Source: Marivirga lumbricoides (GTDB lineage Bacteria; Bacteroidota; Bacteroidia; Cytophagales; Cyclobacteriaceae). Taken from it: DNA of 64,000 nucleotides. Shown here piece after piece: positions 51,042 to 59,900 of this stretch. The stretch lies in contig NZ_BMEC01000015.1 in assembly GCF_014636295.1 (NCBI RefSeq), positions 1 to 64,000 on the forward strand, given 5' to 3'. Within the stretch, counting starts at the first letter, position 1. Every line of letters begins with the position of its first letter. Position numbers and translations under genes: made by a program. The notes under the pieces are model-generated. The model saw only the letters and a list, made by a program, of their open reading frames with translations, ran no database searches and was not told the DNA's origin.

Positions 51042-52640
51042 TTAATCGTTTTCAATGGTGGCTTTATATTTAGCCTGCATTGCAAGGCTAAAGTCTATCT
51101 GATCCTGCGCTGAAATCTCTACTGATTGCACTCCGTCTACAGGAGTGGAAGTAGCCACACGAATGCTGATTCCTATTTGCTTTGTCTCTTCAAGAAACTT
51201 CAGTTCATTGATCGCAGTATCAGGATTATCACTAAGCGTGATGTACTCCAAAATATTTGATGCCTGACCTGATTGTCCTGCTTTTAGAAGCAACCCATCA
51301 AAAAGCACTTCCTGAACAACACTGTCTTCATCAAGAAAAACAGCTTTTAAATTTACATCAATAGGAAGTCTGTTGACAGAGTTAAATTTAAACATGATAG
51401 ATTGTACATCCTCAGTATCCAAGTCACTTACTTCAAATGCTTCATTGAAAAGTAAATTCTCCAGAGAAAGCTTTAAAGGAATCTCCAATTCATAGCCGAT
51501 TTTAATGGCAGACTGACGTGTAACAAAATTATTGGCAACATCATCAGGGTCAATTACACCATCTATTTGCAACCGGACAGAATCTGGTAAATCGTTAAGC
51601 AATGTTTTAATGGCTTCATTAAAAGCAACTTCTTGTACCGCCGGACTATTGAATGAGGCAGCCGGAAGGTTTATATCATCACCATAGGTCAACTCTTCTT
51701 CTTCTCCATCTTTAAAGCTTATAAAGCTATTTACAGTAAACAAAACAGGAAGGCCCATTGTGTTTGTGTAGATAATTTTAAATCTGGGATCGTCCAGATA
51801 ATAAGAAAATTCTCCGATTTCATTATCTGCATCAAAAAAATTGGTTTCAATAGTATTTTCCTCAGTAGAGATCCCCTGAGTATTTAAGTCACCATACAGA
51901 GCCTCAAACTCCATATTGATGAAGCTAAAATCCAGATCAACACTATTTTGCCCTTCTACCAGATCAACATCATTTACTTTTTGCAAGCTCAATTGGTAAG
52001 AAACTATAATTTTGCCCTGATCATCATTACCTTTAAACACAAAACTGGTATTAAAGAAGGTATTTTGAGTACTCGCATTGGTGATAGGGTTAACTCCGTT
52101 ATAATTCCAATTATACTGATAGTCTAAAATATTGGCTGAGCCCGGGGTACTTCCTGAACTAAATTGTAAATCCAAACTGCCATTTGCTGGGAAATTCTCC
52201 TGAAGGTTCAGGCTGATAGTACCCATAGCAATGATAATAGAATCCAAATCACTTCCATAATCTACTGCTACCTCTCTGTTTACAAGTACTGCTCCGTTAT
52301 TGTTAAACTCATCTACTTCTTCAGGAGTAAGCATCAAAGGGAGTGTAGGAAAGGTCTTGTCTCCTAAACTGTAATAGTCTTGTGCGCTGGAACTAAACAA
52401 ACTATCTTCCTTAACAACAATTACTATAACATCATTTTCTTCCTTATACTCAAAACTGGAATCAGAAGCTTCGAGTAAGTCTTTTATAGTAAAAGAAGAG
52501 TTAACCAATGGAAGCCCTAATTCGGGATTCCATTGAATGTTTCCTAAAGATAGATCGTCAAGTTCGGAATAACATCCGCCCATGAATAACGTGCCAGCTA
52601 TACCCAGGAAAAGAATTGCTTTCTTAACATTCATATGCAT
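51042..52640 (-). CDS. Large outer-membrane lipoprotein
   Basis: Counting from the ATG at 52640 (MHMNVKKAILFLG), this lipoprotein of about 532 residues has a lipobox GGCYS. The body is beta-rich with acidic loops and no motif I recognise. Upstream in-frame starts to 52694 would put charged residues ahead of the signal. It is paired with the DUF5723 barrel gene downstream. That arrangement suggests a cell-surface lipoprotein and its barrel partner. Confidence 0.75.
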   Translation of the reverse strand: MHMNVKKAILFLGIAGTLFMGGCYSELDDLSLGNIQWNPELGLPLVNSSFTIKDLLEASDSSFEYKEENDVIVIVVKEDSLFSSSAQDYYSLGDKTFPTLPLMLTPEEVDEFNNNGAVLVNREVAVDYGSDLDSIIIAMGTISLNLQENFPANGSLDLQFSSGSTPGSANILDYQYNWNYNGVNPITNASTQNTFFNTSFVFKGNDDQGKIIVSYQLSLQKVNDVDLVEGQNSVDLDFSFINMEFEALYGDLNTQGISTEENTIETNFFDADNEIGEFSYYLDDPRFKIIYTNTMGLPVLFTVNSFISFKDGEEEELTYGDDINLPAASFNSPAVQEVAFNEAIKTLLNDLPDSVRLQIDGVIDPDDVANNFVTRQSAIKIGYELEIPLKLSLENLLFNEAFEVSDLDTEDVQSIMFKFNSVNRLPIDVNLKAVFLDEDSVVQEVLFDGLLLKAGQSGQASNILEYITLSDNPDTAINELKFLEETKQIGISIRVATSTPVDGVQSVEISAQDQIDFSLAMQAKYKATIEND

Positions 52641-52708
52641 ACTTAGATTAAATTGCTCAAATTTATCATTATTTTTAAGATAAATGTAAGTCAATAATTA
52701 TTTAATAT

Positions 52709-53260
52709 ATGCCAAAAGAACTATTTTTTATTGGAATTTGCCCTCCTAATCCTCTTAAAAAGGAGATTCATGGGCTAAAAATAGAGTTTGGTCAAAAATA
52801 TGATACAAAAGGCGCTTTTCGTTCATCTGCACATATTACTCTACAAATGCCATTTAAATTGGGGACAAATAAATTAGAAGCCCTTAGAACGGATCTTGAA
52901 GGCTTTTCAAACCTGGTATATGATTTTAAAATTGAATTGAATGGTTTTGGTGCTTTTGAACCTCGGGTGGTGTTTATTGCCTTGGAAGAAAACCAGGAGT
53001 TGGATCAAGTGCAAAATAAGCTGCAAACAATGTTAAAAAAACATCAGGTTTTTAATAGCACTCATAAAAACAGAGGTTTTCATCCTCATATTACAATTGC
53101 CTTCCGGGATTTAAAAAAGAAAAATTTCTATCCACTTTGGAATGAAGTCTGCGATAAAAACTTTGAAAAGAGTTTCCGGGCTGGCGGACTAACGCTCTTT
53201 CGGCATAATGGAAACTCATGGGATGAATATGATTTTTTCCCTTTTAAAAATTCTAATTAA
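52709..53260 (+). CDS. 2'-5' RNA ligase-family protein
   Basis: This 183-residue 2H phosphoesterase-type protein has two H-x-T/S motifs, HITLQMP (about residue 43) and HPHITIAFRD (about 125), which form the two-fold active site. Members cleave or join 2',5' or cyclic phosphodiester bonds in RNA. It stands alone, and its end overlaps by 8 bases the convergent gene at 53253. Confidence 0.88.
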   Translation: MPKELFFIGICPPNPLKKEIHGLKIEFGQKYDTKGAFRSSAHITLQMPFKLGTNKLEALRTDLEGFSNLVYDFKIELNGFGAFEPRVVFIALEENQELDQVQNKLQTMLKKHQVFNSTHKNRGFHPHITIAFRDLKKKNFYPLWNEVCDKNFEKSFRAGGLTLFRHNGNSWDEYDFFPFKNSN

Positions 53261-53744
53261 ACCTCACTACATCCGTTTTATTCCTTTCCATCAGCCGCAT
53301 AGTTTTCAATTTATCTTTCACGGTAGTATGTACAAGGTTCGATTGATCATCGAACTCATCAAACATAATTGAATTAGTTACAGTAAAAACCTCTGGTTTC
53401 CGCACTTTGTATATTTCCTGATAACACCAAAGTACATTATCTTCCAGCTCGCTTCCCAGATAAACTATGTCCTGCTTTTTTCCATTTATTTCCACACTGA
53501 AGTTACGCTTTAAGTAATCTTCTACTAGCGAATCTATTGCCTCAGTGCTTGTCATTACCAGAATATCCAGATTAACATTATAATTTTTATTAAGAGTTTG
53601 TTCGAAATCATCTACAAATACTTTATGCATAACCTGAACTGATTTGCTTTCCTCTTTATAAATTAATTCAGTAATTGAAACGTGGAAAGGGTGAAAGCCA
53701 CTAAGCACCCAAATAAGGCCGATTATATAATTGCTAAATATCAT
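53253..53744 (-). CDS. DUF6702-family protein
   Basis: This 163-residue secreted or anchored protein starts with a hydrophobic segment (IFSNYIIGLIWVLSG). The motifs HPFHVSITELIYKE and QVMHKVFVDDFEQTLNK are typical of DUF6702. In this phylum such genes often sit beside HupE/UreJ and M1 peptidase genes, as here. The function is unknown; a role in metal handling is sometimes suggested. Confidence 0.8.
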   Translation of the reverse strand: MIFSNYIIGLIWVLSGFHPFHVSITELIYKEESKSVQVMHKVFVDDFEQTLNKNYNVNLDILVMTSTEAIDSLVEDYLKRNFSVEINGKKQDIVYLGSELEDNVLWCYQEIYKVRKPEVFTVTNSIMFDEFDDQSNLVHTTVKDKLKTMRLMERNKTDVVRFN

Positions 53745-53786
53745 TTTTTAAAGTCTGATTACAGATTTACAAAATTATGTTAATAT

Positions 53787-53794
53787 TATGTTTG
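53787..53794 (+). promoter_or_regulatory. -7 element for the HupE/UreJ gene
   Basis: TATGTTTG matches TAnnTTTG and lies about 28 bases upstream of the ATG at 53823. Confidence 0.5.
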
Positions 53795-53822
53795 GTTTAC
53801 AAAAAACGCGAAATTTATATAA

Positions 53823-54416
53823 ATGGAGATGTCCAATTTTAAAGTGTATTTTGACCTTGGTTTCGAACACATTCTCGATATCAACGGCTACGATCATATT
53901 TTATTTGTTTTAGCTTTGGCAGCAGTTTACTTGCTGAGAGATTGGAAAAAAGTTTTGATCCTTGTAACTGCCTTTACAATAGGCCACTCTGTTACATTGG
54001 CTCTTTCCACATTAAATTATGTAGTGATTCAACCGGAAGTAATAGAGTTCCTGATTCCTGTCACCATATTTATAACCGCCTTTGCTAATTTATTCAAAAA
54101 GGAAAAAAGTCTGAAGCAATCAGGGAATATGCAGTTAAACTATATTTTCGCACTTGTTTTCGGTCTCATTCATGGTCTGGGATTTAGTAATTATCTTAAA
54201 AGCTTACTAGGTAAAAACAGTTCTATTGTTGGTGAGCTACTTGCCTTTAACCTGGGCCTTGAGGTAGGACAAATCATTATTGTAGTCTGTTTTTTGATTA
54301 TTTCATTTATATTTATTGATCTGTTTGGAATGAAAAGAAGAGATTGGGTACTTATTATTTCCAGTGCAATAGCTGGTATTGCAATTACCCTTATGTTAGA
54401 AACTAAATTTTGGTAA
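53823..54416 (+). CDS. HupE/UreJ-family membrane protein
   Basis: This 197-residue protein has six hydrophobic segments. It carries the family motifs GYDHILFVLALAAVYLL and FTIGHSVTLALS in the first two segments and GLIHGLGFSNYL later; the histidines probably bind metal. HupE and UreJ act in nickel or other metal uptake. No hydrogenase or urease genes are near. The M1 peptidase gene starts 16 bases later and is probably cotranscribed. Confidence 0.88.
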   Translation: MEMSNFKVYFDLGFEHILDINGYDHILFVLALAAVYLLRDWKKVLILVTAFTIGHSVTLALSTLNYVVIQPEVIEFLIPVTIFITAFANLFKKEKSLKQSGNMQLNYIFALVFGLIHGLGFSNYLKSLLGKNSSIVGELLAFNLGLEVGQIIIVVCFLIISFIFIDLFGMKRRDWVLIISSAIAGIAITLMLETKFW

Positions 54417-54432
54417 AAATAAATTTTAGAGT

Positions 54433-56748
54433 ATGAGAAGATTATTAATTGCAGGTTTAATGTTGTTCGGTTTTACTACTGTAGCCCAACAATATCAAAA
54501 CCAGGGAAAATTTGAGCAACTGGATTATATACTCCGCTCGCCAAACGTTTATCGCACAGCTTCAGGAGCACCAGGCCATATGTACTGGCAACAAAGAGCA
54601 GATTATAAAATAGATGTAACGCTTGATGAAGTAAAAAATCAGATAAAAGGTTCTGAAACTATTACTTACACTAATAATTCCCCTGATGACCTTACCTATT
54701 TATGGGTGCAGTTAGATCAGAATATGAGAGCAAAAAACAGCCAGTCATATACCTCTGATGAGTCTACAGTACCTGATAGAGCCACAGAAGGAACTATTGA
54801 TGCTATGATGGGCTATCCTGATTATGATGGCGGACATAAAATCCAGAAGTTGGTAGATTCACAGGGAAAAGCCATGAATTACACCATCAATTATACGATG
54901 ATGCGAATAGATCTGGAGAAACCTCTGAAGGCCGGTGAATCAATTTCTTTCTCCATCGACTGGTATTATAACATTAACGACCGTGCACGAATGGGCGGCC
55001 GAGGTGGCTATGACTATTTTGATGAAGATGGAAATACCGTTTACACCATCACCCAGTGGTTTCCAAGAATGGCTGTTTACAATGACTTTGAAGGATGGCA
55101 AAATAAGCAGTTCTTAGGAAGCGGGGAATTTGCACTCCCATTTGGAGATTATGAGGTAAATATCACTGTTCCTGCAGATCACATTGTGGCCTCAACAGGA
55201 GAGTTACAGAATGCTGACGAAATTTTAACAGCAGCGCAGAAAGAAAGATGGGAAAAATCAAAAACTTCTGAACTACCTGTTTTAATTGTAAATAAAAAAG
55301 AGGCAGAAAAAGCAGAAAAAAGTAAAGCATCAGGTACTAAAACATGGAAGTATAAAGCTGAAAATGTAAGAGATTTTGCTTTTGGTTCCTCCAGAAAATT
55401 TATTTGGGATGCAATGGGGGTAGATATTGAAGGACGTACAGTTATGGCTATGTCATACTACCCTAAAGAAGCATGGGGCTTATGGGACAAATATTCAACA
55501 AGAGTTGTTGCCCATACTTTAAAAGTTTATTCACGCATGAGTATTCCTTATCCTTACCCGGTTGCTATTTCTGTGGAAGCTGCCAACGGAATGGAATATC
55601 CTATGATTTGTTTCAACTATGGTCGTCCGGCACCGGATGGCACGTATTCAGCCCGTACAAAATATGGTATGATTGGAGTAATTATTCATGAAGTAGGACA
55701 TAATTTTTTCCCTATGATTGTAAACTCTGACGAGAGACAATGGACATGGATGGATGAAGGACTGAACAGCTTCTTGCAATTTATTGCTGAACAGGAATGG
55801 GAGCCAAATTATCCGAGCAGAAGAGGACCGGCAGGCAATATTGTATCTTATATGAAAGGTGATAAAACCAATATCCGGCCTATTATGACCAATTCAGAAA
55901 ATGTTATCCAGTTTGGAAATAATGCCTATGGAAAGCCAGCTACTGCTTTAAATATTTTGAGAGAGACTGTAATGGGCAGGGACTTATTCGATAAAGCTTT
56001 CAAAACTTACTCTGAAAGATGGGCATTTAAGCACCCGACCCCTACTGATTTCTTCCGTACCATGGAAGATGCCTCAGCTGTTGATCTGGATTGGTTCTGG
56101 AGAGGATGGTTTTACTCCACTGACCATGTGGACATTGCCATCGAGAATGTGCAGTGGTATAAATTAGATTCGAAAAATCCTGATGTAGAAAATAAACTCA
56201 AAAAAGAAAAGAGAGACAGTGAAGCTTATCATGTTACTCCTGACAAAAACCGAGAGGAAGGTGTTGTTACTGTAGTGGAGAAACATCCTGAACTGAAAGA
56301 TTTTTACAATAACTGGGATGAGTATGATGTAACTGACTCAGATAAAAAAGCCTATAAAACTTTCAGGGCTTCCCTATCTGCCAAAGAAAAGGAGTTAATT
56401 GATGGGGGGTACAACTTTTATGAAATCAAATTTGAAAACAAAGGTGGTTTGGTAATGCCAATCATACTTAAAATGAGCTATACTGATGGAAGCTCTGAAA
56501 CTGTACATGTACCTGCTGAAATATGGAGAAAGCATGAAAATGAAGTTTCAAAAGTCTTCATCACCAAAAAAGAAGTAGCTCAGTTCCAGATTGATCCTAA
56601 AAGAGAAACTGCTGATGTGGATGAAGAAAACAACTATTGGCCACCACGCAGCATTCCTAATAGGTTTGAACTTTATCAAAGAAGAGAAAGTACACCTAGA
56701 GGTCAATCTCCTGCGGATAATGAGATGAGCAGAGCTAATAGAAAATAG
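54433..56748 (+). CDS. Secreted M1-family metallopeptidase
   Basis: This 771-residue protein has a short signal peptide (LLIAGLMLFGFTTVAQ), a beta-sheet N-domain and a gluzincin catalytic domain. The zinc motif HEVGH is at residues 419-423, with the third ligand Glu442 in WMDEGLNS, 18 residues after the second His. The substrate-binding GMEYP stretch replaces the usual GxMEN. That change suggests an altered preference for the free N-terminus. A strong terminator follows. Confidence 0.92.
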   Translation: MRRLLIAGLMLFGFTTVAQQYQNQGKFEQLDYILRSPNVYRTASGAPGHMYWQQRADYKIDVTLDEVKNQIKGSETITYTNNSPDDLTYLWVQLDQNMRAKNSQSYTSDESTVPDRATEGTIDAMMGYPDYDGGHKIQKLVDSQGKAMNYTINYTMMRIDLEKPLKAGESISFSIDWYYNINDRARMGGRGGYDYFDEDGNTVYTITQWFPRMAVYNDFEGWQNKQFLGSGEFALPFGDYEVNITVPADHIVASTGELQNADEILTAAQKERWEKSKTSELPVLIVNKKEAEKAEKSKASGTKTWKYKAENVRDFAFGSSRKFIWDAMGVDIEGRTVMAMSYYPKEAWGLWDKYSTRVVAHTLKVYSRMSIPYPYPVAISVEAANGMEYPMICFNYGRPAPDGTYSARTKYGMIGVIIHEVGHNFFPMIVNSDERQWTWMDEGLNSFLQFIAEQEWEPNYPSRRGPAGNIVSYMKGDKTNIRPIMTNSENVIQFGNNAYGKPATALNILRETVMGRDLFDKAFKTYSERWAFKHPTPTDFFRTMEDASAVDLDWFWRGWFYSTDHVDIAIENVQWYKLDSKNPDVENKLKKEKRDSEAYHVTPDKNREEGVVTVVEKHPELKDFYNNWDEYDVTDSDKKAYKTFRASLSAKEKELIDGGYNFYEIKFENKGGLVMPIILKMSYTDGSSETVHVPAEIWRKHENEVSKVFITKKEVAQFQIDPKRETADVDEENNYWPPRSIPNRFELYQRRESTPRGQSPADNEMSRANRK

Positions 56749-56770
56749 AATTAGCTTCACAACAAGCTTT

Positions 56771-56802
56771 AAAAGCCATTATGAAAATTCATAATGGCTT
56801 TT
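56771..56802. terminator. Strong bidirectional terminator after the M1 peptidase
   Basis: A perfect 15-bp stem, AAAAGCCATTATGAA with its complement and two bases between, followed by TTTTTT. It separates the peptidase gene from the alpha-2-macroglobulin gene. Confidence 0.85.
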
Positions 56803-56996
56803 TTAATTTAAAATATTACATACTATATAATTATTCCGACAATAAATGTACTTTTATGTCATTAAATAATTATCTCTCTTAATCTTTACCGGTGATTAAT
56901 ACTTGCTTTCTGTGAAATACATTTTCACCAGATGTAGTGACTTACAGAGAAAATAATTTCAATACTTTTAAGTTTTCTTTTTAACTATCCAATTAA

Positions 56997-59900
56997 ATGA
57001 CAATTCAAAAACTAGCAAAAGGGCTACTAATAGGTAGCATTGCCGTATTTTGGCAGGCTTGTGGCTCTGATGACAAAGAGGTAAAGCAATCTAACATTGA
57101 GTATTCCGAAGCCCTGGCCCAGGAAATCAGTTTTGTAACCAATGGTGATGTACACTTTGATGATGAAATTAAAGTAATCTTTAATACCGATGTAATTGAG
57201 GAAAGCGAAATTGATAGCTCTCCGGCTGATGTTTTTGATTTTGATCCTGATATTGACGGAAAAGCCGTGTGGAAATCCCGAAGTGTATTGCAGTTTATTA
57301 CGGATGAGGGGTTACCTATTCGTGAGCAGATAAGTGGAACATTGAATCTTCAAAAACTATCAGCTAGATTTAAAGAGATCGACCTGGAGGATCTTAAGTT
57401 TTACCTAAATGTTTTGGGTAGAGAAATCTCTGATTTCAATGCTCAGCTGAAACTTAAAGATAGAAATGACCCTAAAATCTTAATCTATAAAGGTACTATC
57501 TCATTTACTGAAAAAACTGATATTGAAATTCTTAAAGAAGAAGCCAGCCTTAAAGGAGAAGGGTCTCCTAAATTAAGTTGGAGCAAAATAGATGACAAAA
57601 CCTTTCAGTTTATAAGTGATGATATCACCAGAACTGATGGAGAAGCCACCTACGATTTCAAGATTGAAAATGATGAACTAGAATTAGAAGAAGTATTCAC
57701 AGCTCAGTTTGTACTGGTTCCTTTGAAAGAGATGAGGCCGGTAGAAGTAAAAGCGGAGGAAGCTGGTAAAAAACCAAGAATCAGAATAAATTTCTCTGAT
57801 GAATTGGATATGGAGCAAAATATTGACGGCTTGGTTTCAGTGTCTCCTACTGTAAAATTTGAAGCCAAGAAGCTTGGCAGCACCATTATTTTAGACGGTG
57901 ATTTTAAGTTTGGAACAAGCTATGAGGTTAACGTTAAAGAAGGCTTGAGAAGTAAATGGGGTACAAAAACTGTAAAAGCTTTTAACAAGCAAATACAGTT
58001 TTCCAATATAGCCCCACAATTGGAATTTGCTTCTGATGGCATCATTTTACCAAGCTCTAACAATAAGAAAATACAGTTTTATACTACCAACCTAAAAAGA
58101 GTACATTTAGAAGTAAAGAAAATTTTCACTGAAAAAGTAGGCCAATTTATTGAATCTGAGCAATTAGCCAGCACAAAAACCAGAAATCAAGGCTTTAATG
58201 ACAGCTACTCCAGTACTATTGGTGTAATTATCAAAAATCAATCATTAGAAATAGGTAAAGAAAAAGACAAAAACGAATGGCTACTGAATGAATTTGATTT
58301 ATCAGAACTGTTCACTAATTACCAGGATGGTATTTATTTAATCAGGATTAATTTCACGCCTGAAGATCTAATGATTCCTGTAGAAGGAGATAAACTCAGC
58401 TATATTCAGGAAAAAGGACAAATTTACAAGCCTGTATTTTTAAGTGATATTGGCATGACACTTAAAATTACTGATAACGATAGCAGAGTTTTTGTTACTG
58501 ATTTAGTAACAGCTAAGCCACTATCGAATGTTAGAGTTTCTTTACTTGATTACTATGGTGATGAAGTGGAGTCTGTCAAATCTAACAGTGAAGGGGTAGC
58601 CTATTTCAGCTCTGACAGATATTTTTACCATGTAATTGCCCGAAATGGGAATGACATCAGTGCATTGAAAAAAAATGATATGCGCTGGAGTAATTCTGGT
58701 TTCGACATAGGAGGTGTTAATGAATCTTACAACAATACCAAAGGCTTCATTTATACAGAAAGAGGTGTTTACCGCCCCGGAGATTCCGTTCATGTGAGCT
58801 TTATTGCCAGAAACAGCAATAAAACTTTCCCTAAAGATCATCCGGTTACCATCAATGTTCGTGATCCTGAATACAACATTATCTATGAGCAAACTAAGGT
58901 AAAGTCGACTGACGGCTTCTATGTATTTGGCTTTAACACAAGTGAAAATGCACCAACAGGAAATTACTCCATTAACATCCAGGCAGGAGGCTCTTATTTT
59001 AGCCAACCGCTAAAAATTGAAACTGTAGTGGCTGAGAAACTAAAAGTAGTGGTTAATCCTGAGAAAAAAACACTCTCACACTCCGACAAAACCATTAATT
59101 ATGCAGTGGAAGCCAATTATCTGTTTGGCGCACCAGCAGCCAGTTTAAAGGCCGAAGTGGATGTTGAGGTAATTCCATATGAAAAAAGCTATCCGAAATA
59201 CAAGGACTATACCTTCACAAGGGCAGACATTGAATATAAGTCTTTCACCAAAAATATCCTTAAAACTACTTTAGGAGCAGATGGTAAAGTAAAAGCTGAA
59301 TGGGTTTTACCTGCTATGGGTTCCGTACCTTCCATGCTAAAAGCAAAACTAAATGCTAAAGTGCTGGAAAAAGGAGGAATGCCTAATGAAGGATGGAATA
59401 TTGTAAACATTGAACCTTACCCTTATTTTGTTGGATTGATGGATCCGAGCGGCTATGGTTATTACAAAACAGGTGAAGAAGTAAGGTTCCCGGTGGTGCT
59501 TTTGGACAGCAAAGGAGATAAAATCAGTGGCAAAAAACTTTACTATAAAGTATATCGAAACGATAAAAACTGGTGGTATCAATATGACAGCAGAAGAAAC
59601 TATCAACTTAAGTACAAAGAAGACAGCCAGACTTACCTTGAAACTGAAGGAAGCATTACTACCCAAAGCAGCAACAATACTATCAGTTTTAACCCTGCCG
59701 AAAATGGTGAGTATCTAATTGAAGTGAGCGAAGGAGAAAACGGGCACATTGCCTCAATGTTCTTCAGTGCCTACCGCTATGGAAGCGTGCCGGGTGGTGA
59801 CTTGAATGAAGGTAATCTTGCACTGAAATCTGACAAAGAAAGTTACAAACCAGGTGAAACAGCTAAAATAAAGCTTCCTAATCCACAGCAAGGTAATATG